The notes: a model not told the origin generated them from the sequence alone. A stretch of 64,000 nucleotides of DNA from Vibrio sp. JPW-9-11-11 (GCF_013369335.1 NZ_SZQJ01000004.1:1-64000); one strand, 5' to 3'. Shown: positions 1 through 14,983, counted from the stretch's first letter. Numbers and translations: made by a program.

Positions 1-82
1 AGACATCTCGTTTCCGCTCGACTTGCATGTGTTAGGCCTGCCGCCAGCGTTCAATCTGAGCCATGATCAAACTCTTCAATTT
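1..82 (-). rRNA. rrs: 16S ribosomal RNA, 5' end only
   Basis: Read on the minus strand, the sequence starts with AAATTGAAGAGTTTGATCAT and continues through the conserved GGCTCAG and GCTGGCGGC blocks and the AACACATGCAAGTCGAGCGG region. This is the canonical 5' end of gammaproteobacterial 16S rRNA. The mature 5' end is near base 82 and the rest of the gene lies outside the window to the left. An rrn operon transcribed away from oriC at this position is typical of the Vibrio main chromosome. Confidence 0.98.
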
Positions 83-250
83 AAGATTTTGTCGGCTCAA
101 TGAATACTGAACATTACATAAAGTAATGTTTGAATTGACTGTGCTGAATCTTTCGATTCAATGGTCACTTCGTTTCATTGAAACCTAATTTGAAGCCTAA
201 GCTTCTAATTGGATTATCATCAACGAGTGCCCACACAGATTGATAGGTTT

Positions 251-265
251 ATATTGTTAAAGAGC
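251..265 (-). promoter_or_regulatory. rrn leader boxA antitermination element
   Basis: The minus strand reads GCTCTTTAACAATAT, which matches the boxA element of rRNA leaders bound by NusB/NusE. It lies between the P2 promoter and the 16S start, as expected. The leader between boxA and base 82 holds AT-rich sequence and no gene. Confidence 0.85.
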
Positions 266-297
266 TTTCCAGTTGAGCATTGCTCAAGTGGACGGTC

Positions 298-325
298 ATT
301 TTAGCGATATGAAGTTTAGTGTCAA
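298..325 (-). promoter_or_regulatory. rrn promoter P2
   Basis: On the minus strand, a perfect -35 TTGACA (320-325) and a -10 TAAAAT (298-303) are separated by 16 bp, upstream of boxA. This fits a sigma-70 rRNA promoter. Confidence 0.75.
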
Positions 326-426
326 CCACTTTTTTCAAACTTTTCCCAAGCGTTTCCACTTGGCTAATTGACCTTGCTAATTGGCTTAACGTTCCTGTTG
401 AAGCGTTGCCGTGTCAGCGAGGGGGC

Positions 427-454
427 ATTATAGAGATCGCAGCTTGCTTGGCAA
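427..454 (-). promoter_or_regulatory. rrn promoter P1
   Basis: On the minus strand, -35 TTGCCA (449-454) and -10 TATAAT (427-432) have a 16-bp spacer. They are followed by a GC-rich discriminator (GCCCCCT), the hallmark of stringently controlled rrn P1 promoters. Confidence 0.75.
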
Positions 455-533
455 CCTCTTTTTTCATATTTTCCGCAGTTTTTTACTGTTCGATTAAAAT
501 TCGTCCTAAAGGACCTATAAAGAGCTTCTTTCT

Positions 534-1061
534 TTATAGATTTTTAAACTTTTCGGTAAATAGAGTGACTTTTTCCCAGTTCGTGTACTCAACTTCTTTC
601 GTGGTATCTGTCTCGCCCCCCGTCATGCTCATTATGAACTTAATCATAGTTTTATCGAACCAATGGTATCGTGGATAATAGAGCGCTCCGGCAAACACAC
701 CGATCAGGCCTGGCTGCCAAGGTGACTTTTTAAGAAAAGTTTTAATGTAAGCACTTCCCTCAGGAGTATCTTTCCCTTGCTCTTCTTTTCTAGCCGTCAA
801 ATTAACGCAAAAGAAAGCGGCTTTACTGGTTTGTAGCCCAGACAAGTGACGATCAATAAACCGATAGAGCTTTTTGTTAAGATGACCGTAGCGAATGGAA
901 GCGCCAACCAATACTCGGTCATATTGGTTTAAGTCGATGACGTCGACGGTATGTAGATCAACAAACTCGCACTCAAAATCTTGTAACTCTGCTTCTATGT
1001 GATGGAAAATTTTCTTTGTTTGCCCTTCGCGTGTTGAATATAGGAATAGCGCTTTAGCCAC
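534..1061 (-). CDS. hemG: Menaquinone-dependent protoporphyrinogen IX dehydrogenase
   Basis: HemG oxidises protoporphyrinogen IX to protoporphyrin IX at the membrane, passing electrons to quinone. The 175-residue protein is a flavodoxin-fold family member of the usual length. Its N-terminal FMN phosphate loop (LFLYSTREGQTKKI) and the VGASIRYG segment near residue 53 are characteristic. It has no signal peptide. It is last in a leftward run yigZ-trkH-hemG, 9 bp after trkH, so is probably co-transcribed with it. Downstream lies the rrn promoter region. A weak AT-rich hairpin near 514-540 follows the stop codon, without a clear T-run. The trkH-hemG pairing beside an rrn operon is shared with enterics and vibrios. 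Confidence 0.93.
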   Translation of the reverse strand: MAKALFLYSTREGQTKKIFHHIEAELQDFECEFVDLHTVDVIDLNQYDRVLVGASIRYGHLNKKLYRFIDRHLSGLQTSKAAFFCVNLTARKEEQGKDTPEGSAYIKTFLKKSPWQPGLIGVFAGALYYPRYHWFDKTMIKFIMSMTGGETDTTKEVEYTNWEKVTLFTEKFKNL

Positions 1062-1070
1062 ATCGTCTCC

Positions 1071-2528
1071 TTAGCTACGCCAAAACGTCGGCGTCAGTAA
1101 AATCAGTAGAGTGAAGATTTCTAATCGACCAAAAAGCATGGAAACGATCAGAACCCATTTTGCTTTGTCGTTGATATCACCAAAATGCAGCGCGACTTCA
1201 CCCAGACCAGGCCCCAAGTTATTTAAAGTGGCCGCAACGGCTGAAAAAGCACTTAACTCATCCATCCCGGTCGCGATTAAACCCAGCATACACACCACAA
1301 AGACTAAGGCATACGCCGAGAAGAACCCCCAAACGGCGTCAACCACTCGCTGTGACAGCGCACTGCCTCCGACTTTAATGGTGTAAACCGCACGCGGGTG
1401 AACTAGACGCTTCATTTCACGCACGCCTTGTAAGGTGAGTAGTAGGATGCGTATAACCTTCATTCCGCCACCAGTCGAACCCGCGCAACCGCCTATGAAA
1501 GAAGAAAACAGCAGCAAAACAGGCAAAAACAACGGCCACTCGGAAAAACCAGTTGTAGTAAATCCTGCGGTAGTAGAGATGGAGACGGTTTGAAACAACG
1601 CTTGGTCGAACGCATCATAAACCGACTGATAAGAGTGATGGTTAAGAAGAATAAGAAAACATACGATAAACAGTAGCGCCTGAATAAAGAAGAAAGCACG
1701 AAACTCAGGATCTCGCCAATAGTACTTGGGATGTACACCACCGGATGCGAACGCAGCGAAGTGCAACGAGTAGTTACAGGCTGAAATGAGCAAAAAAACC
1801 ACAGTAATGAGGTTGATGGCGTAACTATCAAAATAGCCCATGCTGGCATCGTGGGTCGAAAATCCCCCAATGGCAATGGTCGAGAAGCTATGACCTATTG
1901 CATCAAAAGGCGTCATACCCGCAAGCCAAAATGCAACGGCACAAGCGATGGTTAAACTTAGATAGATATACCACAAGGCTTTCGCCGTTTCAGCGATACG
2001 CGGGGTCATCTTTGAATCTTTGACGGGACCTGGGATCTCAGCACGATATAGCTGCATACCACCAATCCCCAATACAGGAAGAATAGCGACTGCGAGTACA
2101 ATGATCCCCATACCACCAAACCACTGTAAGAACTGGCGATAGAACAGTATCGCTTTAGGCAACTCATCAAGGCCGACAATCACTGTTGCTCCAGTCGTGG
2201 TAAGTGCCGAAAATGACTCAAAAAACGCATCGGTTACCGATACATTTGGGTTATCCGCAATCAAAAAAGGCAGAGAGCCAGCACTACCGATAACCGTCCA
2301 GAATAGAACAACAATCAGAAAACCATCGCGCGCTTTGAGTTCATGTCGATGGTGGCGATTGGGAAACCAACATACGGCGCCACAAAACAGCAACACGAAA
2401 AATGTCGTCACAAAGGGAACACCAGCACCGTCTCGATAGATCAAAGCGACCAACGCAGGGGCTAGCATAGAGACACTAAAAAGGGCGAGTAATAGCCCTA
2501 CGATACGAATAATTGATCGAAATTGCAT
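1071..2528 (-). CDS. trkH: Trk potassium uptake system membrane subunit
   Basis: TrkH is the ion-conducting inner-membrane subunit of the Trk K+ uptake system and works with the NAD-binding regulator TrkA, encoded elsewhere. The 485-residue protein is hydrophobic throughout. It shows the repeated pore-loop motifs of the TrkH/KtrB superfamily, including SALTTTGAT near residue 110, TIAIGGFSTHD near 220, STTAGFTTTGF near 320 and ATLNNLGPGLG near 435. Length is normal. It precedes hemG by 9 bp and follows yigZ by 45 bp, which suggests one leftward transcription unit. Confidence 0.96.
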   Translation of the reverse strand: MQFRSIIRIVGLLLALFSVSMLAPALVALIYRDGAGVPFVTTFFVLLFCGAVCWFPNRHHRHELKARDGFLIVVLFWTVIGSAGSLPFLIADNPNVSVTDAFFESFSALTTTGATVIVGLDELPKAILFYRQFLQWFGGMGIIVLAVAILPVLGIGGMQLYRAEIPGPVKDSKMTPRIAETAKALWYIYLSLTIACAVAFWLAGMTPFDAIGHSFSTIAIGGFSTHDASMGYFDSYAINLITVVFLLISACNYSLHFAAFASGGVHPKYYWRDPEFRAFFFIQALLFIVCFLILLNHHSYQSVYDAFDQALFQTVSISTTAGFTTTGFSEWPLFLPVLLLFSSFIGGCAGSTGGGMKVIRILLLTLQGVREMKRLVHPRAVYTIKVGGSALSQRVVDAVWGFFSAYALVFVVCMLGLIATGMDELSAFSAVAATLNNLGPGLGEVALHFGDINDKAKWVLIVSMLFGRLEIFTLLILLTPTFWRS

Positions 2529-2573
2529 GAATAGATTGAATTATGAAGCGTTGCTTCCGACTTCCTGATTATC

Positions 2574-3197
2574 TTATTGTTTGTCCAATACGGTAACCGC
2601 TACCTTAGCACCGCTTTTATTCACTATAGTCTGGGTAAAATCGCTCACATGACGCAATTCAATCTCTACCACTAACTTGACCTGATCACTATAGTCTGCA
2701 CTAACTTGATCGGCCGAAAACTGCGTTAACAGAGCATGTAAGATTGGCATAAACCCATAGTCTAACTCTAGAAGCAATTGAGTGGTTATTTTTTTCTCAA
2801 TAGTTTGAAGCGACTTGAGCGCTTGTTGCACTCCACCTCCATACGCTTTAACCAAGCCACCAGTACCAAGTTTGATTCCTCCGGAATATCGGGTCACGAC
2901 AGCGGTGATCTCCCCAACCCCGCTACCGGAGAGTTGGGCGAGAATCGGCTTCCCCGCGGTCCCAGAAGGCTCACCGTCGTCACTAAATCCCCACTGCATC
3001 GAGTCTTGAGGACGACCTGCAACAAACCCCCAGCAATTATGCCGCGCGTCTGCATGGCGTGCTTTTATCTGATCCACAAAAGCTTTTGCCGATTTCACGC
3101 CCGGTGTATGAGCAAGATAAGTGATGAAAACACTTTTCTTGATTTCTTCTTCAAATTGAATGGGATGAGCAGGGATAGGATACGGCTGAACGTTCAT
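2574..3197 (-). CDS. yigZ: YigZ/IMPACT family protein
   Basis: This is a member of the YigZ/IMPACT family, which has two ferredoxin-like domains. The family is linked to translation control in eukaryotes, and its bacterial role is not settled. The 207-residue form starts at MNVQPYPIP; a longer frame runs 13 codons upstream but lacks conservation-like character. Family motifs are visible: KSVFITYLAHT, RHNCWGFVAG, the DDGEPSGTAGKPIL block (near residue 70) and TRYSGGIKLGTGGLVKAYG. It lies first in the yigZ-trkH-hemG run. Confidence 0.9.
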   Translation of the reverse strand: MNVQPYPIPAHPIQFEEEIKKSVFITYLAHTPGVKSAKAFVDQIKARHADARHNCWGFVAGRPQDSMQWGFSDDGEPSGTAGKPILAQLSGSGVGEITAVVTRYSGGIKLGTGGLVKAYGGGVQQALKSLQTIEKKITTQLLLELDYGFMPILHALLTQFSADQVSADYSDQVKLVVEIELRHVSDFTQTIVNKSGAKVAVTVLDKQ

Positions 3198-3339
3198 AAT
3201 GGGGTGACATTGCGAGTGATGCCGGCAGTGTAACATGAGTACGATTTACTCGTCGCGTAAGATCTGCACAAGCGCACAATGTTAAACACTTGTTTAAAAA
3301 ATGTATTGAATTTAACCTACAGCAAGTCCAAACTAAAAT

Positions 3340-3356
3340 AACTGGTCTAACCAGAA
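3340..3356. promoter_or_regulatory. Candidate FadR operator upstream of fadB
   Basis: The sequence AACTGGTCTAACCAGAA holds the palindrome CTGGT-CTA-ACCAG. It resembles the FadR binding consensus (AACTGGTCNGACNNGTT) and lies about 100 bp upstream of fadB. FadR represses fatty-acid degradation genes and is released by long-chain acyl-CoA. The regulator itself is not in the window. Confidence 0.7.
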
Positions 3357-3452
3357 TATAAATATAACCACTTTCCTTTATAACGCAGTGCACTCACTGT
3401 TCAGCACTGCGCTATACACACAATCCAAGATTGTATGTCATGGAGATAGACA

Positions 3453-6811
<3,359 letters not shown>

Positions 6812-6829
6812 CACAAGCTAAATAGAAGT

Positions 6830-6860
6830 AAAACGCCAGCCTTGTCGGCTGGCGTTTTTT
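6830..6860 (+). terminator. Rho-independent terminator of fadBA
   Basis: The stem AAACGCCAGC/GGCTGGCGTTT has a short loop and runs into TTTTTT, about 20 bp after the fadA stop codon. Confidence 0.9.
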
Positions 6861-6911
6861 ATCACTTTGTTCGCTTCAATCGATAGAACCAGTTGATTTA
6901 AGAGTAAGTAA

Positions 6912-7688
6912 TTACAAACTCTTTAAACCCCATTTTTCTGCAGTCTTTTTAAAGAAACCTTGTGTTTTCTTCAGTTCAACCCAGTGATTAATGTAGTTAA
7001 TCCAAACTTGGTCATCTTGCGGTAATAGCATAGCGATTGGCGTTGGCTTACGCGGCTCTTTGACAGGCACAATCGCCAGTTGCTTAAATTTTTCCACCAG
7101 CGTTGCGGCTTCTACGTTAGAGGTCACGGAGACATCAGCTCGGCGAGCCAACAACTCTTGGAAATCACGAGCCGGTGCTTCAATCACGATATGTTGAGCG
7201 GATGGGAAGAATTCTTTGACCATCTTCTCTTGCACGGTACCTAAGGTTGCGGCCACCTTAATATTACTATTATCAAAGTCACTCCAATCGGAGAACTTTG
7301 CTAAATCCTTTTTCTGCACCACGGGAACGAAGGCTAAGTAAAAATAGGGCTGACTGTAACCGGCTACTTTAGCGCGAGACATGTTCAATGAAGCGCTGCC
7401 AGTGATATCGTACTTATCTGCGGTAACCCCGTTAACGAGCGTTTTCCAATCCGTGGCCACATACTCGACTTCCACCCCAAGGTCTTTCGCCAACTCTTTA
7501 GTCACGTCGATATCAAAACCTTTATAACTGTTGCTGGCAGGGTCTTTCATCGTCATCGGGTTCCAATCCCCGGTTGTCCCAACTCGTAATACCCCTTTAT
7601 CTAAAATCTGATGTAACCGACTGGTTTCTGCCGCCACTTGCCCGACTGACAACAAGCATAATCCAAGCGCTAAGATGAACTTGACCAT
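6912..7688 (-). CDS. Periplasmic amino-acid-type ABC transporter binding protein
   Basis: This is a family-3 solute-binding protein for polar amino acids or related small solutes. The start chosen (MVKFILALG) has GGGAAGAT upstream and opens with a signal peptide ending in VGQVAAE. The mature part shows the family's KGVLRVGTTGDWNPMT opening, the YKGFDIDVTKELAKDLGV segment and VAATLGTVQEKMVKEFFP. The 258-residue length is normal. It is divergent from the permease gene at 7779 across a 90-bp gap, and the two probably work together. The substrate cannot be read from sequence; cyclohexadienyl-dehydratase-like relatives share this fold, so an enzymatic role is not fully excluded. Confidence 0.8.
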   Translation of the reverse strand: MVKFILALGLCLLSVGQVAAETSRLHQILDKGVLRVGTTGDWNPMTMKDPASNSYKGFDIDVTKELAKDLGVEVEYVATDWKTLVNGVTADKYDITGSASLNMSRAKVAGYSQPYFYLAFVPVVQKKDLAKFSDWSDFDNSNIKVAATLGTVQEKMVKEFFPSAQHIVIEAPARDFQELLARRADVSVTSNVEAATLVEKFKQLAIVPVKEPRKPTPIAMLLPQDDQVWINYINHWVELKKTQGFFKKTAEKWGLKSL

Positions 7689-7778
7689 TTTATCTTCCCT
7701 AAAGTTGTTATGTTTATGCCACTTCATTGATAACATAGCAGCAACAGAGGGCGTTTTTTAGTCAATACAAGGATTAAT

Positions 7779-8519
7779 GTGATATTTCGTTACCTATTAC
7801 TGGTGTCCGTATTATCAATAACCGGGTGCAGTGATTATCAATGGGGCTGGTACGTATTAGACCCAACCACCGAGCAAGGACGGACCAATGTCGAGTTTCT
7901 ACTCGCTGGTTTTAGTGACACGATTCAAGTGTCCCTGCTTAGCATGTTATTTGCCATGCTGCTGGGATTACTCGTGGCCTTACCTGCCCTATCAACCCAT
8001 GCTTGGGGACGAATGTTCAACCGAGTCTATGTCGAATCAGTTCGCTCGATTCCAGTGCTGGTATTGTTACTCTGGGTTTACTACGGGATGCCAACCTTAT
8101 TAGATATCTCGCTGAACCACTTCTGGGCGGGCGTGATCGCGTTAACCTTAGCAGAGAGCGCATTTATGGCAGAGGTGTTCAGAGGGGGAATTCAAGCTAT
8201 CACACGCGGCCAACACGAAGCTGCCGAATCTCTAGGGTTCAATTATTGGCAGAAGATGCGTTTGGTGATCCTCCCTCAAGCGTTTAGACAAATACTGCCG
8301 CCTTTGGGCAATCAATTCGTCTACATCCTCAAGATGAGTTCGCTGGTCAGCGTCATTGGTTTAAGTGACCTGACTCGACGCGCGAATGAGCTTGTTGTGA
8401 ATGAGTACCTACCGTTAGAAATATATACCTTCCTTGTATTAGAGTACTTAGTGTTGATTCTTGTAGTCTCTCAAGGCGTTCGTTGGCTAGAAAAACGTAT
8501 CGCGATTCCAAGCCACTAA
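7779..8519 (+). CDS. Amino-acid-type ABC transporter permease
   Basis: This is an inner-membrane permease of the HisM/GlnP family. It starts at GTG after AAGGA. The membrane core holds the EAA loop (EAAESLGFNYWQKMRLVILPQAFRQ, near residues 150-175) that contacts the ATPase. The N-terminus is odd: VLSITGC at residues 11-17 looks like a lipobox, followed by an extra stretch before the first permease helix. It may instead be a simple signal-anchor. No ATP-binding subunit gene is adjacent, so the ATPase must be supplied from elsewhere. It is divergent from the binding protein at 6912. Confidence 0.85.
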   Translation: MIFRYLLLVSVLSITGCSDYQWGWYVLDPTTEQGRTNVEFLLAGFSDTIQVSLLSMLFAMLLGLLVALPALSTHAWGRMFNRVYVESVRSIPVLVLLLWVYYGMPTLLDISLNHFWAGVIALTLAESAFMAEVFRGGIQAITRGQHEAAESLGFNYWQKMRLVILPQAFRQILPPLGNQFVYILKMSSLVSVIGLSDLTRRANELVVNEYLPLEIYTFLVLEYLVLILVVSQGVRWLEKRIAIPSH

Positions 8520-8546
8520 AAGGAGCTCCTTGTTCTAACATCAGAG

Positions 8547-8581
8547 ACAACAAAGCCGCTGATATTCAGCGGCTTTGTTGT
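8547..8581. terminator. Bidirectional terminator between permease gene and glmU
   Basis: A perfect 15-bp stem (ACAACAAAGCCGCTG / CAGCGGCTTTGTTGT) with a 5-nt loop lies between two convergent genes. It can stop transcription from both sides. Confidence 0.85.
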
Positions 8582-8597
8582 AAAAAGTGATTAGCGC

Positions 8598-9959
8598 TTA
8601 CTTCTGTTTTACGGGGCGCTGCCACCCAGAAACTTTCTTCTCTTTCGCGCGAGTAATCACTAACTCACCTTGTGCGACATCTTTGGTCAACGTGGTCCCA
8701 GCTCCAATAGTGGCACCATCAGCGATGGTCACAGGTGCAACCAACTGGCTGTCGGACCCAACAAACACATCATCACCAATAATGGTTTTAAACTTATTGG
8801 CGCCATCGTAATTACACGTAATGGTTCCCGCACCGATATTGGTACGTTGACCAATCTCAGCATCACCAAGATAGGTTAAATGGTTCGCTTTGGAGCCTTC
8901 TCCAATACGGGCATTTTTCACTTCGACGAAGTTACCGACATGTGAATCATTGCGCATCTCAGCCCCAGGACGTAAGCGAGTAAATGGACCTACGGTACAC
9001 TCTTCACCAACCGTCGCACCTTCAATCACGCTGTAAGGACGAACAATCGTATTGTCGTCGATTTCACAATCTTTCAGTACACAACCTGCGCCAATTACCA
9101 CGTTATCACCCAAAGTGACATGACCTTCGATAATCACATTGGTATCGATTTCACAATCCATTCCACATTGGAGTTCACCACGTAGATCAAAGCGAGCAGG
9201 ATCGCGTAGCATCACCCCTTGCTCTAACAGTTTTTGAGCTTGCATTGATTGGAAAGCACGCTCTAAACGTGCGAGTTGAGCACGATCATTCACCCCTTCA
9301 ACTTCAATAGGATTAACCGGATGAACCGCTTCAACTGCGCGGCCTTCATCGTGAGCGGCGGCAATGACGTCTGTCAGGTAGTATTCTCCCTGAGCGTTAT
9401 TATTATTTAGCCCAGATAACCAACGCTTAAGATCGCCACCCGTCGCGACCATCACCCCAGTATTGATCTCTTTAATCAACTTCTGTTCATCAGTGGCATC
9501 TTTTTGTTCTACGATCGCCACAACCGGACCATTACGACGCACGATACGGCCGTATCCCATTGGGTTATCAAGCACCACAGTCAGCAACGCGATACCACCA
9601 TTGGGCTGCGCATCAAGCAAGCCTTCGATAGTCTCTTCCGAGATTAACGGTACATCGCCGTAGAGCACTAAAATCTTTTCATCGTCCTCAAACTGAGGCG
9701 ACGCTTGATCTACCGCGTGGCCAGTACCAAGCTGATCAGCCTGCAGTACCCAGTTGACTGACTCATTACTGAGCTCAGCTTGCATCTGGTCGCCGCCGTG
9801 GCCATAGACTAAATGAATGTTTTGCGCGCCCAAACTCTTACAGCTATCAATCACATGCTGAACCATGGGTTTGCCGGCAAGTGTATGCAAAACCTTTGGT
9901 TTGTTCGAATACATGCGAGTGCCTTTACCCGCTGCGAGGATCACCGCGCTGAACTTCAT
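8598..9959 (-). CDS. glmU: Bifunctional UDP-N-acetylglucosamine pyrophosphorylase / glucosamine-1-phosphate N-acetyltransferase
   Basis: GlmU makes UDP-GlcNAc for peptidoglycan and lipopolysaccharide in the cytoplasm. The 453-residue protein has an N-terminal uridylyltransferase domain ([18 protein letters not shown] near 8-25, LYGDVPLI near 103). The C-terminal left-handed beta-helix acetyltransferase domain is built of hexapeptide repeats, including [30 protein letters not shown] near 335-365. It follows the atp operon in the same direction, separated by a terminator; this order is conserved in gammaproteobacteria. Confidence 0.98.
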   Translation of the reverse strand: MKFSAVILAAGKGTRMYSNKPKVLHTLAGKPMVQHVIDSCKSLGAQNIHLVYGHGGDQMQAELSNESVNWVLQADQLGTGHAVDQASPQFEDDEKILVLYGDVPLISEETIEGLLDAQPNGGIALLTVVLDNPMGYGRIVRRNGPVVAIVEQKDATDEQKLIKEINTGVMVATGGDLKRWLSGLNNNNAQGEYYLTDVIAAAHDEGRAVEAVHPVNPIEVEGVNDRAQLARLERAFQSMQAQKLLEQGVMLRDPARFDLRGELQCGMDCEIDTNVIIEGHVTLGDNVVIGAGCVLKDCEIDDNTIVRPYSVIEGATVGEECTVGPFTRLRPGAEMRNDSHVGNFVEVKNARIGEGSKANHLTYLGDAEIGQRTNIGAGTITCNYDGANKFKTIIGDDVFVGSDSQLVAPVTIADGATIGAGTTLTKDVAQGELVITRAKEKKVSGWQRPVKQK

Positions 9960-10059
9960 AATTAACCTATTGAGATATATTTAAAACTGAGGGGTATTCT
10001 AGACACTAATTGGGAATTAGTTAATTGATGGCGGCAAATTTTCGTTAAAAAATAAGCAA

Positions 10060-10083
10060 AAAGGCGGTCTATCGACCGCCTTT
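10060..10083 (-). terminator. Terminator at the end of the atp operon
   Basis: The stem AAAGGCGGTC/GACCGCCTTT with a 4-nt loop, flanked by an A-run on the plus strand (T-run on the minus strand), lies between atpC and glmU. Confidence 0.85.
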
Positions 10084-10105
10084 ATTACTTGTCACAACGC
10101 AGTTA

Positions 10106-10528
10106 TTAACGACGCTGTTTTGTCAGCTCGATAACTCGTAGCTGAGCAATGGCTTTAGCCAGTTCACTAGCCGCTTGAGCGAAGTCCATATCGCCGTGCT
10201 GATTTTGAATTGCTTCTTGAGCACGACGTTTCGCTTCTTCTGCCTTAGCTGCGTCCAGTTCATCACCACGAATAGCCGTATCAGCCAGTACAGTCGCTGT
10301 ACCCGGTTGAACTTCTACCATACCACCAGAAACGTAAATAAATTCCTCGTGGCCGTGTTGCTTCACAAGTCGCACCATACCAGGCGTGATAGCGGTTAGC
10401 AGCGGTGTGTGACCATGGAAAATACCAAGTTCACCTTCGCTACCGGTCACCTGAAACGTTTCAACACGACCAGAGAAAATTTTCTTCTCTGCGCTTACTA
10501 CGTCTAGGTGAAAGGTTATTGCTGCCAT
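10106..10528 (-). CDS. atpC: ATP synthase epsilon subunit
   Basis: This is the F1 epsilon subunit, part of the rotor stalk that couples F1 to the c-ring and inhibits hydrolysis. The 140-residue length is normal. It shows [20 protein letters not shown] near residue 25 and a C-terminal helical hairpin rich in Ala, Lys and Glu. It is the last gene of atpIBEFHAGDC, 18 bp after atpD, with a good Shine-Dalgarno (GGAGGCG) before its ATG. Confidence 0.97.
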   Translation of the reverse strand: MAAITFHLDVVSAEKKIFSGRVETFQVTGSEGELGIFHGHTPLLTAITPGMVRLVKQHGHEEFIYVSGGMVEVQPGTATVLADTAIRGDELDAAKAEEAKRRAQEAIQNQHGDMDFAQAASELAKAIAQLRVIELTKQRR

Positions 10529-10546
10529 ATCGCCTCCTAGTTAGCC

Positions 10547-11965
<1,419 letters not shown>

Positions 11966-11985
11966 CTATTTCGTTTAACCTAAGC

Positions 11986-12852
11986 TTAAACCGCTGCCGC
12001 ACCTGAAACGATTTCAGATAGTTCTTGTGTAATCGCCGCCTGACGGGCTTTGTTGTACACAAGTTCTAAATCGTCAATCAAGTTGCTTGCATTGTCTGTT
12101 GCCGCTTTCATAGCAATCATTCGAGCCGCTTGCTCACACGCAAGGTTTTCGACCACACCCTGATAAACCTGAGACTCTATGTAACGCACTAATAGCGTAT
12201 CCAATAGAGGTTTTGGCTCGGGTTCGTAGATGTAATCCCATGAGTGCTCACGCTGCATCTCTTCACTGTTCGATTTAGGCAAAGGTAGTAATTGATCGAT
12301 CGTTGGTTCTTGGACCATAGTGTTAACAAACTTGTTAAACACTACATATAAGCGATCCAATTCACCTTCATCGTATTTCTTCAGCATAACGCTGACAGAA
12401 CCGATCAGGTCTTCAAGACTTGGGTTATCCCCTAAGCCAGATACCTGCGCCGCCACTTTTGCACCGCTGTTGTTAAAGAAAGCCGTTGCTTTTGAACCGA
12501 TTAATGCCAGTTCAACCTCAGCGCCTTTCTGTTTCCAGCTTTGCATATCAGTGACAGCTTTTTTGAACACGTTAATGTTCAAGCCGCCACATAGGCCACG
12601 GTCTGTCGAAACGATGATGTAACCAACACGTTTAGCTTCACGCTCCTCTAGGTATGGATGACGATACTCTAGACTCGCGTTTGCTACGTGACCGATCACT
12701 TTACGTATTGTTTCAGCGTATGGACGGGAAGCTTCCATTGCATCTTGAGATCGACGCATTTTTGAAGCTGCTACCATTTCCATCGCTTTCGTAATCTTCT
12801 GAGTGCTTTTCACACTACCGATTTTATTACGTATCTCTTTTGCGCCGGCCAT
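11986..12852 (-). CDS. atpG: ATP synthase gamma subunit
   Basis: This is the central rotor shaft of F1. The 288-residue protein opens with [31 protein letters not shown], the conserved N-terminal helix that enters the F1 cavity. It ends with the C-terminal helix containing [16 protein letters not shown] and [15 protein letters not shown]. Length is normal. It sits between atpA and atpD. Confidence 0.98.
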   Translation of the reverse strand: MAGAKEIRNKIGSVKSTQKITKAMEMVAASKMRRSQDAMEASRPYAETIRKVIGHVANASLEYRHPYLEEREAKRVGYIIVSTDRGLCGGLNINVFKKAVTDMQSWKQKGAEVELALIGSKATAFFNNSGAKVAAQVSGLGDNPSLEDLIGSVSVMLKKYDEGELDRLYVVFNKFVNTMVQEPTIDQLLPLPKSNSEEMQREHSWDYIYEPEPKPLLDTLLVRYIESQVYQGVVENLACEQAARMIAMKAATDNASNLIDDLELVYNKARQAAITQELSEIVSGAAAV

Positions 12853-12894
12853 CGTTACTCTCCATTAGTTGGTGGCATTACTGCCACCGACCTA

Positions 12895-14436
12895 TTACCA
12901 AGTTTGGGTTGCTACGAAGTCGTCAGTCAGCTTCTTAAGCTGTGCTTCAACTTCATCGTTGTATGCACCCGTCTTGTCGATCTCAGCTGCAAATTCAGCG
13001 TATTGACCGCGAGCGAACGATAGTAGAGCCGCTTCAAAATCTAGCAGTTTGTTCAGTTCAACATCTGCCAAGTAGCCGCGCTCTGCCGCAAAGATAACTA
13101 GCGCTTGGTCAAATACAGACATAGGAGCGTACTGCTTCTGCTTCATCAGTTCTGTTACTTTTTGACCGTGGTCTAGCTGTTTCTTTGTCGCTTCATCAAG
13201 GTCAGAAGAGAACTGTGCGAATGCCGCTAGTTCACGGTACTGAGCTAGTGCAGTACGGATACCGCCCGATAGCTTCTTGATGATTTTCGTCTGTGCAGAA
13301 CCACCAACACGAGATACTGAGATACCAGGGTCAACCGCTGGGCGTACACCCGCGTTGAATAGTTCAGTCTGTAGGAAGATCTGACCGTCGGTAATCGAGA
13401 TTACGTTTGTCGGTACGAATGCTGAAACGTCACCAGCTTGAGTTTCGATGATAGGTAGTGCAGTTAGAGAACCTGTCTTACCTTTCACTTCACCGTTAGT
13501 GAACTTTTCTACGTACTCTTCGCTTACACGAGCTGCACGCTCTAGTAGACGTGAGTGGAGGTAGAAAACGTCACCCGGGAATGCTTCACGACCTGGTGGG
13601 CGTTTTAGTAGTAGAGAGATCTGACGGTAAGCGACCGCTTGTTTAGATAGATCATCATAAACAATCAGTGCATCTTCACCGCGATCGCGGAAGTATTCAC
13701 CCATCGCACAACCTGCATATGGCGCTAGGTATTGTAGCGCAGCAGATTCAGAAGCTGATGCAACAACAACGATAGTGTTTGCTAGCGCGCCGTGCTCTTC
13801 TAGTTTGCGAACTACGTTAGCGATAGTCGATGCTTTCTGACCGATAGCTACGTAGATTGAGAAAATACCAGAGTTTTTCTGGTTGATGATTGCATCGATC
13901 GCCATCGCTGTTTTACCAGTTTGACGGTCACCGATAACAAGCTCACGTTGACCACGACCGATTGGGATCATTGAGTCAACTGACTTGTAACCAGTTTGTA
14001 CAGGTTGGTCAACCGATTTACGGTCGATTACACCTGGTGCAATCACTTCAACAGGCGAAGACAGTTTCGCTTCGATTGGACCTTTACCATCGATAGGCTC
14101 ACCTAGCGTGTTTACTACGCGACCTAGCAATTCTGGACCAACTGGCACTTCAAGAATACGACCAGTACCTGTTACTTTCATGCCTTCCTTAAGGTCAGCA
14201 TATGGGCCCATTACAACCGCACCAACCGAGTCACGCTCAAGGTTAAGTGCTAGTGCATAACGGCCACCCGGTAATTCAATCATTTCACCTTGCATCACGT
14301 CCGCTAGGCCGTGAATGCGAATGATACCATCGCTTACCGATACGATAGTACCTTCATTGCGAGCTTCACTAACAACTTCGAAAGATTCGATACGCTGTTT
14401 GATTAGATCGCTAATTTCCGTGGAATTAAGTTGCAT
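12895..14436 (-). CDS. atpA: ATP synthase alpha subunit
   Basis: This is the non-catalytic F1 nucleotide-binding subunit. The start chosen is [14 protein letters not shown], giving the usual 513 residues; an open frame runs 10 codons further upstream into atpH territory and is not supported. The P-loop [15 protein letters not shown] is near residue 170, and the catalytic-interface arginine region [11 protein letters not shown] lies near 375. It follows atpH by 13 bp. Confidence 0.98.
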   Translation of the reverse strand: MQLNSTEISDLIKQRIESFEVVSEARNEGTIVSVSDGIIRIHGLADVMQGEMIELPGGRYALALNLERDSVGAVVMGPYADLKEGMKVTGTGRILEVPVGPELLGRVVNTLGEPIDGKGPIEAKLSSPVEVIAPGVIDRKSVDQPVQTGYKSVDSMIPIGRGQRELVIGDRQTGKTAMAIDAIINQKNSGIFSIYVAIGQKASTIANVVRKLEEHGALANTIVVVASASESAALQYLAPYAGCAMGEYFRDRGEDALIVYDDLSKQAVAYRQISLLLKRPPGREAFPGDVFYLHSRLLERAARVSEEYVEKFTNGEVKGKTGSLTALPIIETQAGDVSAFVPTNVISITDGQIFLQTELFNAGVRPAVDPGISVSRVGGSAQTKIIKKLSGGIRTALAQYRELAAFAQFSSDLDEATKKQLDHGQKVTELMKQKQYAPMSVFDQALVIFAAERGYLADVELNKLLDFEAALLSFARGQYAEFAAEIDKTGAYNDEVEAQLKKLTDDFVATQTW

Positions 14437-14449
14437 GCTCCAATCCCCA

Positions 14450-14983
14450 TTAAGACTGCAATGCATCGCTCAGGCGGCCTAGTTGGCCACGTGCTGAGTT
14501 ATCGATGACTAAGTCTCCGGCTCTAATAATAACCCCACCAAGTAGGGCCTCATCTACGCTGCAATTCAGCTGGACTTTGCGTTCAAGACGCGTTTCAAGT
14601 TTGCTGCTGATGTCTGCTTTTTGCTGGTCAGAAAGCTCTGTCGCTGAAGTCACTTCAACGGTGATTTCTTTCTCGTGCTCTTGCTTAAGTAGCAAGAACT
14701 CAGCACATACATCAGGAAGGGCCTGTAGTCGGCCATTCTCAGCCATCACCTTAATCAGGTTTTGACCAAACTCATCAACTTGTTCGCCACATACCGCAAC
14801 AAATACCTCTGCCAGTTTATCGGCAGATGTTGAGCTTGTTAAAAGCTCATGGATTTGTTCGTTATTGGCAACTTCCGCTGCGAAAGACAACATCAGACCC
14901 CATTGGTCGAGTTGGTTTCTTTCAACAGCAAAGTCAAATGCTGCTTTAGCATAGGGGCGTGCGATAGTAGTCATATCAGCCAT
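14450..14983 (-). CDS. atpH: ATP synthase delta subunit
   Basis: AtpH forms the top of the peripheral stalk, joining the b dimer to F1. The 177-residue protein has the N-terminal [20 protein letters not shown] helix and the C-terminal [26 protein letters not shown] block typical of OSCP/delta. It lies between atpF and atpA. Confidence 0.97.
   Translation of the reverse strand: MADMTTIARPYAKAAFDFAVERNQLDQWGLMLSFAAEVANNEQIHELLTSSTSADKLAEVFVAVCGEQVDEFGQNLIKVMAENGRLQALPDVCAEFLLLKQEHEKEITVEVTSATELSDQQKADISSKLETRLERKVQLNCSVDEALLGGVIIRAGDLVIDNSARGQLGRLSDALQS

Noticed and set aside
319..678. Open reading frame of 119 codons in the rrn promoter region, plus strand
   Set aside because: It runs against the rrn promoters and into the antisense of hemG, with no ribosome binding site or recognisable protein features.
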